This document shows positions 8,873-16,411 of a stretch of DNA of 22,351 nucleotides, one piece after another. Position 1 is the first letter of the stretch. Every line of letters starts with the position of its first letter. The stretch is taken from assembly GCA_047612485.1 (NCBI GenBank), contig JBLGAT010000043.1:1-22351 (forward strand), in the 5' to 3' direction. The notes under the pieces are model-generated. The model had not been told where the DNA came from. It saw only the letters and a list, made by a program, of their open reading frames with translations, and made no database searches. Origin of the DNA: Sediminicola sp047612485 (GTDB lineage: Bacteria; Bacteroidota; Bacteroidia; Flavobacteriales; Flavobacteriaceae). The translations under genes and the position numbers were made by a program.

Positions 8873-8903
8873 TTGATAATGAACTAAAATTCATTTAAAT
8901 TTA
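8873..8903 (+). promoter_or_regulatory. Candidate promoter of the M20 amidohydrolase
   Basis: TTG at 8873-8875, a 20-bp spacer, then TAAATTTA at 8896-8903, one base from the TAnnTTTG consensus. The gene's ATG follows 21 bp later. This is a weak match in A/T-rich DNA. Confidence 0.4.
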
Positions 8904-8924
8904 GAAATAACTTAAACACATCCT

Positions 8925-10529
8925 ATGAACTATAATTTAAAAAAGTCAACCTATGGAATTCTAGTGTTCTTGTTTTTTGGCTCGGGAAACATTGGTTTTT
9001 CCCAAAAAAGATTTTCCGACAAACAAGTAGAAAAATTAAAGGCCGAGGCCGCCCAAATTGTACAGGCCAATTATAAGCAGGCACAGGTGATGGTCGATAA
9101 GGTTTTTAGTTTTTCTGAACTGGGCTTTCAGGAAATAGAATCATCCAAGTATTTGACCGGGTTGCTTAAAGAGAATGGTTTTGAGATTGAGAATTCGATT
9201 TCTGGGATTCCAACCGCATGGTTTGCGAGATGGAGCAACGGGGAAGGACCGGTTATTGCCCTGGGCAGTGATGTAGATTGTATACCAAAGGCATCACAGT
9301 ATCCTGGAGTTGCCTATCATAAGCCCATAGTGGAGGGCGCCCCTGGGCATGGTGAGGGTCATAACTCGGGTATTCCCTTAAATATCACAGCCGCTTTAGC
9401 GGTAAAACAGATTATGGAAAGGGAGGGAATAAAGGGCACTTTGGTAATTTGGCCCGGTATTGCCGAAGAATTGGTTGCGGCCAAGGCCTGGTATGTCAGG
9501 GATGGCCTGTTTGATAACATCGATATGTGCATTTTTACACATGTGGGGGACAATCTAGAGGTTTCATGGGGGCCTACAAAAGGGACAGGACTGATCTCGG
9601 TGGAATATTCTTTTGAAGGTGAGGCCGCCCATTCGGCAGGATCCCCATGGAGGGGTCGCAGCGCCTTGGATGCGGCAGAGCTAATGAGCATAGGGTGGAA
9701 TTATAAAAGGGAGCATCTACATCCCTTAAAAAGATCTCACTCTATTTTTACAGATGCAGGGGATCAGCCCAATGTAGTGCCTTCCAAGGCTTCAATATGG
9801 TATTACTTCAGGGATATTACCTATGAAGGTATTATGGAAATGTACAAAGAAGCCAATAACATTGCGGATGGAGCTGCCTTAATGACGGGTACTACCGTAA
9901 AATCAAAAGTCTTGGGGACTGCATGGCCCAGGCATTATAACAAGGTGATTGCCGAGAGCATGTATGTCAATATTAAAAAAGTTGGATTGCCAACTTGGTC
10001 CGAAGCCGATCAAACCTTGGCCAAGGCCGTGCAAAAGGAAGTGAATTCAGATAAATCGGAAGGCCTAAATACGGTCTTGGACCCCTTGGGGTTGCCTGTT
10101 AAAGATCCTGTTAGTGGTGGTTCTGACGATATAGGGGATGTTTCCTGGAAGGTGCCTACGGTTACCATGCGCTTTCCTTCCAATATACCAGGACTGCAAG
10201 GACACCATTGGAGCAATGCCATAGCCATGGCCACGCCTATTGCGCACAAGGGGGTTGTGGCGGGAGCCAAGGCAGAGGCAATGACAATTTTGGATTTTTT
10301 GCTTAAGCCGGAATTAATGACCAAGGCTTGGGATTATTTCAATAACGAGCAAAGTAAGGAGACCAAATATCAACCAATGATTACAGAAGCGGATTTGCCG
10401 CCGAGCTATCTGAACCAGGATAAAATGGAAAAATTTAGGCCCCAATTGGAACAATTTTATTTTGATGATAAGAACTATGATACGTACCTAGAGCAATTGG
10501 GGGTAAGCTATCCTACCTTGAAAGAGTAG
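8925..10529 (+). CDS. Secreted M20-family metallo-amidohydrolase (AbgB-like)
   Basis: Likely zinc-dependent hydrolase of an amide bond in a small N-acyl amino acid or peptide-like substrate, acting outside the cytoplasm. Residues 1-26 look like a signal peptide (positive N-terminus, hydrophobic GILVFLFFG, polar FSQ end). The rest resembles the AbgB / p-aminobenzoyl-glutamate hydrolase branch: ALGSDVDCIPK (about 112-122, where M20 enzymes have a metal Asp), GHGEGHNSG (141-149), GIAEEL with the Glu pair E181/E182, EGEAAHSAG (dimerisation-domain His, H236), and a late GHHWSN. In place of the CGHD of M20D carboxypeptidases it has GHGEGHN, so substrate and metal set cannot be read off directly. 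At 534 residues it is longer than AbgB (about 480), with extra C-terminal sequence. It is a single gene converging on the methyltransferase. Confidence 0.85.
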   Translation: MNYNLKKSTYGILVFLFFGSGNIGFSQKRFSDKQVEKLKAEAAQIVQANYKQAQVMVDKVFSFSELGFQEIESSKYLTGLLKENGFEIENSISGIPTAWFARWSNGEGPVIALGSDVDCIPKASQYPGVAYHKPIVEGAPGHGEGHNSGIPLNITAALAVKQIMEREGIKGTLVIWPGIAEELVAAKAWYVRDGLFDNIDMCIFTHVGDNLEVSWGPTKGTGLISVEYSFEGEAAHSAGSPWRGRSALDAAELMSIGWNYKREHLHPLKRSHSIFTDAGDQPNVVPSKASIWYYFRDITYEGIMEMYKEANNIADGAALMTGTTVKSKVLGTAWPRHYNKVIAESMYVNIKKVGLPTWSEADQTLAKAVQKEVNSDKSEGLNTVLDPLGLPVKDPVSGGSDDIGDVSWKVPTVTMRFPSNIPGLQGHHWSNAIAMATPIAHKGVVAGAKAEAMTILDFLLKPELMTKAWDYFNNEQSKETKYQPMITEADLPPSYLNQDKMEKFRPQLEQFYFDDKNYDTYLEQLGVSYPTLKE

Positions 10530-10551
10530 ATCAAGGTTAAGGTGGAGGCAT

Positions 10552-10586
10552 AAAAAAAAGGCATAACCACGGTTATGCCTTTTTTT
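10552..10586. terminator. Bidirectional terminator between convergent genes
   Basis: The stem GGCATAACC (10560-10568) with GGTTATGCC (10571-10579) is preceded by eight A and followed by seven T, so it terminates in both directions. It serves the M20 gene (stop at 10529) and the RNA methyltransferase (stop at 10608). Confidence 0.9.
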
Positions 10587-10607
10587 ATATGTTATTATTA
10601 TTTAGGT

Positions 10608-11819
10608 CTATTTCTTTTGTAACAAGGCCATATAAAAACCATCGAACCCTTCAACAGAAGCATAAACATTCTTTTCGCGTATCAAAATAAAATCCTTTCC
10701 TTCTTCAGAGGCAAGAAAAGTTTTTACTTGTTCAGTATTTTCCTGTGGTAGAATGGAGCAGGTGGCATAGACCAATTTGCCCTCAGGTTTTACCATCTTG
10801 CTATAATCGCTAAGAATTTGTTTTTGGGTAGCGATAACTTTTTCCAAGAAATCGGGCTGCATTTTCCATTTGGCATCAGGATTCCTTCTTAAGACCCCCA
10901 AACCGGTACATGGAGCATCTATAAGCACCCTATCTGCACTATTGTGTAGTTTTTTAATGACCTTGGTAGAATCTATTTCCCTGGTCTCAACATTGTGGGC
11001 CCCCGCGCGCTTGGCACGTCTTTTTAGTTCTGATAGTTTACGGGAGTATATGTCAAGAGCAATGAGCTGGCCCTTGTTTTCCATTAGTGCCGCCAAATGA
11101 AGAGTTTTACCTCCGGCCCCTGCACAGGTATCAATGACCCTTTGTCCTGGTTTTACATCCAAAAATTCCGCAACTAATTGGGAAGAGGCATCCTGCACCT
11201 CAAATAGACCTTCTTTAAAGGCATCTGTGGTAAATACATTACTGCGTTCCTTTAGTTTTAATGCACTTGGATAGCCCTTAATAAAATCGGTATCAACATT
11301 TAGCTCCAATAAAATATCGTGCAATTTTATGGGCGTGGTTTTTAGGGTGTTAGCCCTTAAAATTACATTGGCCTGTTCGTTTAAAGCGTGTAGTTCTTTG
11401 GTCCATAAGTCATCGCCCAAGGCTTTTTCGCCCAATTCATCCAACCAGTCCGGTACAGATTCCCTAAACTTTCTAATTTTGGATAGCTCATCGAACTTCC
11501 CTTTTATTCTTCTTGTTGGGGTAGGCTCTATCTGTTTCCAATCGGGTAGTTCTATTCCTCTCAATACGGCCCAAACGGCCCATATACGAAATAAATCAGG
11601 TCTTTTGAAAGGAGCTTTTACCTCTGCAATTTCCGTGTATAACCGCTTCCATCGCACAATGTCATAAGTGGTCTCCGCTATGAATGCCCTATCTCTAGCT
11701 CCCCATCGCTTGTCGTACTTCAATACTTTTTCTACAACTTTATCCGCATACTCGTTCTCGTTAAAGATATAGTTCAACGCATCAATAACTCCAAATACTA
11801 GATTTCTATGTAATCGCAT
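10608..11819 (-). CDS. RsmB/NOP-family RNA (cytosine-5) methyltransferase
   Basis: SAM-dependent enzyme that methylates C5 of a cytosine in ribosomal or transfer RNA. The 403 residues have an N-terminal NusB-like RNA-binding region and a Rossmann methyltransferase domain: SAM-binding DTCAGAGGKTLHLAAL (230-245), acidic LDIYSRKL (255-262), the motif IV DAPCTGLG (301-308, C304) and the motif VI TCS (353-355, C354). The two cysteines are the family's catalytic pair. Overall it matches the Bacteroidota RsmB/NOP proteins, which are shorter than E. coli RsmB (429 aa), so the exact target (16S C967 or another) is not settled. It begins with ATG at 11817-11819, divergent from the lipoprotein gene. Confidence 0.9.
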   Translation of the reverse strand: MRLHRNLVFGVIDALNYIFNENEYADKVVEKVLKYDKRWGARDRAFIAETTYDIVRWKRLYTEIAEVKAPFKRPDLFRIWAVWAVLRGIELPDWKQIEPTPTRRIKGKFDELSKIRKFRESVPDWLDELGEKALGDDLWTKELHALNEQANVILRANTLKTTPIKLHDILLELNVDTDFIKGYPSALKLKERSNVFTTDAFKEGLFEVQDASSQLVAEFLDVKPGQRVIDTCAGAGGKTLHLAALMENKGQLIALDIYSRKLSELKRRAKRAGAHNVETREIDSTKVIKKLHNSADRVLIDAPCTGLGVLRRNPDAKWKMQPDFLEKVIATQKQILSDYSKMVKPEGKLVYATCSILPQENTEQVKTFLASEEGKDFILIREKNVYASVEGFDGFYMALLQKK

Positions 11820-11837
11820 TCCAAAAAATTAAGTTTG

Positions 11838-11845
11838 CAAAGATA
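11838..11845 (-). promoter_or_regulatory. -7 promoter element of the RNA methyltransferase
   Basis: Read on the minus strand this is TATCTTTG, an exact TAnnTTTG match, 18 bp upstream of the ATG. It directly abuts the -33 TTG of the divergent lipoprotein promoter (11846-11848), so two polymerases could not occupy the region together. Confidence 0.6.
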
Positions 11846-11875
11846 TTGTTTTAGAAGGGAATCCGTTTATTTTTG
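11846..11875 (+). promoter_or_regulatory. Promoter of the Asp-box lipoprotein gene
   Basis: TTG (11846-11848), a 19-bp spacer and TATTTTTG (11868-11875) match the Bacteroidota vegetative consensus exactly. The predicted start near 11880 gives a leader of only about 11 nt to the ATG at 11891. It also shows that an upstream in-frame TTG at 11873 lies within the promoter and cannot be the start codon. Confidence 0.7.
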
Positions 11876-11890
11876 GTGAAATTTATACCT

Positions 11891-12919
11891 ATGAAATATT
11901 TATCAATTATAATCGGACTTTTGTTTCTTGTTTCCTGTGACGAGAAACCCAAGTCCCATCAATTTACCTCTGTTATAGTAGAACCCATTTATGAAGATTC
12001 CTTGAGTATACGTGCCATTGAACTTATGGATGGAAGTTTGGCATTTGCCGCCGATAAAGGAACGTTTGGTTCGGTAGATTTAAAAAAGGGAATAGTTAGG
12101 ACAAAGGTGCAAACCTACGATAGTATTCTCCCACAATTTAGGGCGGTGGCCCATACGGCGACCGACTTTTTTATGCTTTCAATTTCCAATCCGGCTTTGT
12201 TGTACAAAACGGGTGACCAGGGGGACATGGAATTGGTGTATAAGGAGGAGGATAAAAAAGTGTTTTACGATGCCATGAAGTTTTGGAACGATAATGAAGG
12301 GATTGCCATTGGCGATAGCATGAATGGATGTTTGTCCATTATTATAACAAGGGATGGGGGCAAAACTTGGAAAAAAACGCCTTGTAGTTCATTACCAGAA
12401 ACAAGTATAGGAGAGGGAGCATTTGCTGCAAGTAATACAAATATTGATATGGTTGGGGAGGATACGTGGCTTGCGACAACGAAAGGAAATATCTACCATT
12501 CTCCGGATAAGGGCAAAACATGGGAGGTTTTCACCACTCCAATGCTTAAGAAAAGTGAAACCGAGGGAATCTATTCCATCTCTTTCTTTGATGCAAAATT
12601 AGGGATCGCCATAGGGGGTGATTATACAAAACCACAAAATAACCGCTCCAATAAGGCCTTGACCAAAGATGGTGGCAAAACTTGGCAATTAGTGGCTGAC
12701 GGACATGAACCTGGTTATATGAGCTGTGTTCAGTTTGTCCCCAATGGTGGTGGCTTGGATATTGTGGCTGTTGGTTTCAACGGTATTTACTATTCTGGTG
12801 ATATGGGGACACAATGGAAGAAATTGTCCCAGGAACCATTTTACACCCTTCGCTTTTTGAATGATTCCATAGCCTTTGCTGCTGGTAGCGGGAGAATTAC
12901 AAAATTGAAATTCAAGTAA
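11891..12919 (+). CDS. Lipoprotein with Asp-box (BNR/YCF48-like) repeats
   Basis: A 342-residue exported lipoprotein. The signal peptide MKYLSIIIGLLFLVSC ends in the lipobox LVSC (C16), followed by a D/E/K-rich stretch that often directs flavobacterial lipoproteins to the outer membrane or surface. The body looks like a beta-propeller: four Asp-box turns are visible, TRDGGKTW (153-160), SPDKGKTW (204-211), TKDGGKTW (258-265) and a degenerate SGDMGTQW (302-309), spaced about 45-55 residues apart. Such proteins are often annotated as 'oxidoreductase' or YCF48-like, but nothing here shows an enzymatic site. Function is unknown; a structural, ligand-binding or assembly role is as likely as catalysis. 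The start ATG is fixed by the lipobox and by the promoter just upstream. Confidence 0.85.
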   Translation: MKYLSIIIGLLFLVSCDEKPKSHQFTSVIVEPIYEDSLSIRAIELMDGSLAFAADKGTFGSVDLKKGIVRTKVQTYDSILPQFRAVAHTATDFFMLSISNPALLYKTGDQGDMELVYKEEDKKVFYDAMKFWNDNEGIAIGDSMNGCLSIIITRDGGKTWKKTPCSSLPETSIGEGAFAASNTNIDMVGEDTWLATTKGNIYHSPDKGKTWEVFTTPMLKKSETEGIYSISFFDAKLGIAIGGDYTKPQNNRSNKALTKDGGKTWQLVADGHEPGYMSCVQFVPNGGGLDIVAVGFNGIYYSGDMGTQWKKLSQEPFYTLRFLNDSIAFAAGSGRITKLKFK

Positions 12920-12922
12920 ACT

Positions 12923-12952
12923 AAAAAACCTTGGTGAAGCTTAGGTTTTTTT
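12923..12952. terminator. Terminator shared by convergent genes
   Basis: AAAAAACCT (12923-12931) pairs with AGGTTTTTT (12943-12951), with an 11-nt loop. It is A-tract/T-tract symmetric, so usable in both directions. Its right arm overlaps the stop codon (12951-12953) of the minus-strand gene, so the hairpin begins inside that coding sequence. Confidence 0.7.
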
Positions 12953-13400
12953 AATTGCCACGGTGCTTTTGACGGTACATGTGCATCAATTTCCGCTTAA
13001 AATCATCCTCACTTTGTATGAGCAATAAGATTTTTTTACTGGAGAGCACATTTTTTAGTTTGAAGAACAAATTACGGTAAGAATCTTGCTTTTCCTTTTC
13101 CATGGTGTTATACAATTCCAGAAGAGCATCGGCTTCTTTTTCAGAAAGACTATTAGCTTCCTTTATTTTGTAACGGACCTGTGACCATTCCTTTACCCGT
13201 AAAGCCTCCATATTTGTTTCGTGCTCATTGTATATTGGCCAAAATAATTGGGCCTCCTTACTACTAAGATCCAACCGTTCTGTGATAAACGCTACTTTTA
13301 GTGCTTTTATCTTTTCCCTATCGGGCCTATCTTGTGCGAAGGATGCAACTGTGATTAAAAGTAATAACCCTAACGTTGCAATATTTTTATTAATATTCAT
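12951..13400 (-). CDS. Secreted small protein, 'sensor of ECF-type sigma factor' family
   Basis: A 149-residue exported protein, last of the sigma / anti-sigma / sensor triplet. Residues 1-22 are a signal peptide (KNIATLGLLLLITVASFA, then Q-D). The mature part is highly charged and predicted largely helical, with LDLSSKEAQLFWPIYNEHE (about 43-61) resembling the LTxxQ-like patterns of Spy/CpxP-type periplasmic helical proteins. It overlaps the upstream anti-sigma gene by 11 nt (13390-13400), implying translational coupling and balanced amounts. By position and topology it may sense misfolded envelope proteins and act on the anti-sigma; this is inference, since no member is clearly characterised. 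Confidence 0.75.
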   Translation of the reverse strand: MNINKNIATLGLLLLITVASFAQDRPDREKIKALKVAFITERLDLSSKEAQLFWPIYNEHETNMEALRVKEWSQVRYKIKEANSLSEKEADALLELYNTMEKEKQDSYRNLFFKLKNVLSSKKILLLIQSEDDFKRKLMHMYRQKHRGN

Positions 13401-13905
13401 TGTCTTCTAAATTTAAATCATCGAATATGTCAATATTGTCGTTTAGATAATCGGCAATATTCTCATCTTTTATTTCTTTTTGAAGCATGTCTTGGATATT
13501 AATGCCATCTATTGGCATTATTTCCGCTATCTCATAAGAGCTCATTCCATAATCATGGTATTCAAAATATGATTCTATTTCCGATGCGGCAAGATCATCA
13601 AAAGTATATACTTCCTCCTTTTTCCATTGCAAACCAATGACCAAAAGAAGGGATGCTGCCACAGCTATGGCCGCGAAATAATATTTTTTATAAGGATTCA
13701 TGGGAATAACCTTCGTCTCCTTTTTTTGTATTTTTGAAAGAATAGCTTGGTTCACCCCTTCAAAGTAACCTTCAGGAACAGTAAACCCTTCCTTTTGGGG
13801 TATACTGGTGTCTTCTCCTATCAATTTATCCAATAGGGAATTGTTCAGCCCTTCGAAATATCCTTCAGGAGTTTTAAAACCACTATGTTTATCTTTCTCT
13901 TTCAT
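13390..13905 (-). CDS. Putative single-span anti-sigma factor with duplicated PEGYFEG motif
   Basis: A 171-residue protein directly downstream (33 nt) of the ECF sigma gene and overlapping the sensor gene. It has a hydrophilic N-terminal half, one membrane segment at about 74-92 (KYYFAAIAVAASLLLVIGL), and an acidic D/E-rich C-terminal tail ending in DLNLEDNEY. There is no zinc-binding HxxxCxxC of the ZAS anti-sigma family. The N-terminal half has two copies of one motif: GFKTPEGYFEGLNNSLLDKL (9-28) and GFTVPEGYFEGVNQAILSKI (40-59). With the N-terminus in the cytoplasm, these would be the natural sigma-contact sites. The anti-sigma role is inferred from operon position and topology. Confidence 0.72.
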   Translation of the reverse strand: MKEKDKHSGFKTPEGYFEGLNNSLLDKLIGEDTSIPQKEGFTVPEGYFEGVNQAILSKIQKKETKVIPMNPYKKYYFAAIAVAASLLLVIGLQWKKEEVYTFDDLAASEIESYFEYHDYGMSSYEIAEIMPIDGINIQDMLQKEIKDENIADYLNDNIDIFDDLNLEDNEY

Positions 13906-13938
13906 TCCTTTGGTTTGACCTTCAATACCTTAAAAGGT

Positions 13939-14481
13939 TTAATCATTTTTTAAAAAAGCTTCTATTTTCTTGGATGCCAAATGATAAGAAGCTTTTAAGG
14001 CTCCCACAGAAGTATCCAAGATCTCCGAAATTTCATCGTATTTCAATTCTTCAAAATACTTCATATTGAACACCAATTTTTGCTTTTCAGGGAGTTCTGC
14101 AATGGCTTTTTGAAGTTTTAATTGTATTTCTTCCCCTTCAAAATAAACATCCGCTTGTAAATTCTCCACTATTTGAGTCTGAAGCGATTCGTTGGAAATT
14201 CCCATTTTTTTGGATTTTGCCTTTAAAAAGCTGAATGCCTCATTGGTTGCAATTCTATACATCCAGGAGAAAAGCTTGCTGTCCCCTTTAAAACCATGTA
14301 TATTTCTGAAGACCTTGATAAAGGTATTCTGTAAAACATCATCAGTATCGTCATGGTCCAGCACAATCCTTCGGATATGCCAATAGAGTCTTTCTTTGTA
14401 AGTATTGATCAATACCTCAAAAGCTTGGGATTGGGTGCCCTTGTCCTTTAACTGGTCTACTAAAGATGCTTCTGATATCAA
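13939..14481 (-). CDS. ECF-type RNA polymerase sigma factor
   Basis: An extracytoplasmic-function sigma factor of 180 residues with only regions 2 and 4. Region 2 is seen in ERLYWHIRRIVLDHDDTDDVLQNTFIKVFRNI (DDVLQxTF is the core-binding motif), and region 4 in LPEKQKLVFNMKYFEELKYDEISEILDTSVGALKASYHLASKKI, with its helix-turn-helix. The start is a TTG at 14479-14481: an in-frame TAA lies three codons upstream (14488-14490) and the first internal ATG falls around residue 74, inside region 2. It leads a three-gene module with the anti-sigma and sensor genes. It is 103 bp behind the ABC exporter on the same strand with no terminator between, so readthrough from the envelope operon is possible. 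I could not identify its own promoter. Confidence 0.9.
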   Translation of the reverse strand: MISEASLVDQLKDKGTQSQAFEVLINTYKERLYWHIRRIVLDHDDTDDVLQNTFIKVFRNIHGFKGDSKLFSWMYRIATNEAFSFLKAKSKKMGISNESLQTQIVENLQADVYFEGEEIQLKLQKAIAELPEKQKLVFNMKYFEELKYDEISEILDTSVGALKASYHLASKKIEAFLKND

Positions 14482-14584
14482 AAGTGGTTATTTACATTCA
14501 GATATGTGACTGTTTATTTTAGAAATGGTTTAATTGTCACCAATAAATTCCCATTTGAACGTCTCTCTGTTTTGATCTAATTTA

Positions 14585-16411
14585 TTATGAATCAAAGGAT
14601 TGCATGGTCACTAATTTCTTGTAGGCCCCATTGGCCTCCAGGAGCTGTGTATGCGATCCCTGTTCTACAATTTCCCCCTTTTGCAACACGATAATGGTGT
14701 TTGCGTTTTGTATGGTGGACAAGCGATGTGCAATGACAATGGAAGTCCTGTTCTTCATCATTTTTTCCAGTGCGTCCTGCACCAGTCTTTCACTTTCCGT
14801 ATCCAAAGCGGAGGTGGCCTCATCCAATATCATCAGAGGAGGATTTTTAAGAACGGCCCTTGCAATTGACAGGCGTTGCTTTTGACCCCCACTCAATTTA
14901 TTTCCACTATCCCCTATATTGGTATCGTATCCATTGGGTAGATCTGATATAAATTCATGGGCGTTGGCTATTTTTGCTGCGGCGATTATTTCTTCATTCG
15001 TCGCATTTTCTTTTCCAAGTCCAATGTTGTTTCTTACAGTATCATTGAATAAAATGGAATCTTGTGTTACAAGGCCCATTAAGCTCCGAAGGGATGTTTT
15101 AGTAAGATCTTTGATGTCAATACCATCAATTTTTATGGTCCCCTCATTCACATCGTAAAAGCGGGTCACCAAATTTGCTATGGTACTTTTTCCACTTCCC
15201 GACTGTCCTACCAGCGCAACGGTATGTCCTTTGGGTACGTTTAGATTGAAGTTTTTGAGTACAAATTCATCCTCGTATTTAAAGGACACATTTTCTATGG
15301 ATACCCCACTCTCAAAAGATGCTTTGGATATGGCATTATCAATCTCCCCTATAGAGTTTTCTGTTTCCAAGACTTCCAATACCCGTTCTGCAGCTGCATC
15401 ACCTTTTTTAACTCCATATGATGCTTTACTGATGGCTTTTGCCGGAGTAAGGATATTGTAGGCCAATCCCATATATGCGATAAAAGAAGAGGCATCAAGG
15501 GTTTTGTCTATCAGGACCATTTTACCACCAAACCATAATAAGACTCCTATTACCAAAATTCCCAGAAATTCCCCGGTTGGGGAAGCTAGGTTTTGCCTGT
15601 TTAGTAATTTATTGGAGAAATCAAAAAAACGGTAGGTAGAAGAATTGAAGGTTTTCTGGAATCTGGATTCTGCATTAAAAGCCTTTATTACCCTGAGCCC
15701 TCCCAAGGTTTCTTCCACTATGGATAGGAACTCCCCTTGTTCTTTCTGGACTCGATCCGATTTCTTTTTTAACGACTTGCCTATTCTTGAAATAATCATT
15801 CCGGCTATGGGAATAAAAATAAATACAAAGAGGGTTAGTTTGGTGCTAATGCCAAACATGATAATAATGGTAAATAAAATGGTTAGTGGTTCCCTAACAA
15901 TCAATTCCAAAACAGAAAGAAAGGAATGTTGAATTTCCAATACATCTGATGTGATTCTTGCAATTACATCACCTTTTCTCTTCTCCGAATAGTAGGAAAT
16001 AGGGAGTTCCACAATTTTTTGGTACATTTTATTCCTAATGTCCTTTAATACACCGTTCCTGAGAAAGGTGATATAGTACATGGCCAGGTAATTGAAGAAA
16101 TTCTTCAATAGGAAGAGTATCAATACCAATCCAATGACCAGAATAAGACCTTTCATCTCATCGTCCCCTGAGTAGGCGGTTACCCTAAAGTTGATGTATT
16201 CCTGTAAATAATCTTTTAAGTTGCCCATACCGGTGTAAGTAGGTTCAGCAAAAACTTTTTTGTCCGGTGTAAAGAGCACATCCAACATGGGGATAAGTGC
16301 AGCGAAGGATAAGGCACTGAAAAGTGCATAAAGAATATTAAAGAATATATTTAGGTAGCCATATTTTTTATAAGGTTTGGCAAACCGAAGGATTTTTTTA
16401 AAATACTCCAT
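14585..16411 (-). CDS. MsbA-type ABC exporter (permease fused to ATPase)
   Basis: A half-transporter of 608 residues that would dimerise and export a lipid-linked or hydrophobic substrate across the inner membrane. The N-terminal part (about 1-330) is the six-helix exporter transmembrane domain; the nucleotide-binding domain follows with Walker A GQSGSGKST (402-410), Q-loop VTQDS, signature LSGGQ (506-510), Walker B LMILDEATSALD (E531 catalytic) and switch IAHRLST. All ATPase residues are intact. Its ATG overlaps the stop of the sugar mutase gene by one base (TAATG), so translation is probably coupled. With a glycosyltransferase and a sugar mutase upstream, lipid A-core or lipid-linked glycan export is a reasonable guess. 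The substrate cannot be read from the sequence. Confidence 0.9.
   Translation of the reverse strand: MEYFKKILRFAKPYKKYGYLNIFFNILYALFSALSFAALIPMLDVLFTPDKKVFAEPTYTGMGNLKDYLQEYINFRVTAYSGDDEMKGLILVIGLVLILFLLKNFFNYLAMYYITFLRNGVLKDIRNKMYQKIVELPISYYSEKRKGDVIARITSDVLEIQHSFLSVLELIVREPLTILFTIIIMFGISTKLTLFVFIFIPIAGMIISRIGKSLKKKSDRVQKEQGEFLSIVEETLGGLRVIKAFNAESRFQKTFNSSTYRFFDFSNKLLNRQNLASPTGEFLGILVIGVLLWFGGKMVLIDKTLDASSFIAYMGLAYNILTPAKAISKASYGVKKGDAAAERVLEVLETENSIGEIDNAISKASFESGVSIENVSFKYEDEFVLKNFNLNVPKGHTVALVGQSGSGKSTIANLVTRFYDVNEGTIKIDGIDIKDLTKTSLRSLMGLVTQDSILFNDTVRNNIGLGKENATNEEIIAAAKIANAHEFISDLPNGYDTNIGDSGNKLSGGQKQRLSIARAVLKNPPLMILDEATSALDTESERLVQDALEKMMKNRTSIVIAHRLSTIQNANTIIVLQKGEIVEQGSHTQLLEANGAYKKLVTMQSFDS

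Noticed and set aside
9359..9691. A 110-codon open frame on the minus strand inside the M20 gene.
   Set aside because: It lies fully opposite a clear gene, has no recognisable domain, and is a by-product of codon use in the real frame. Other plus-strand frames inside purL, fadN, the mutase and the exporter are rejected for the same reason.
14482..14584. Own promoter of the ECF sigma gene.
   Set aside because: TTG-like and A/T-rich pieces occur but no TAnnTTTG box or repeated ECF-type pair could be assigned with confidence.
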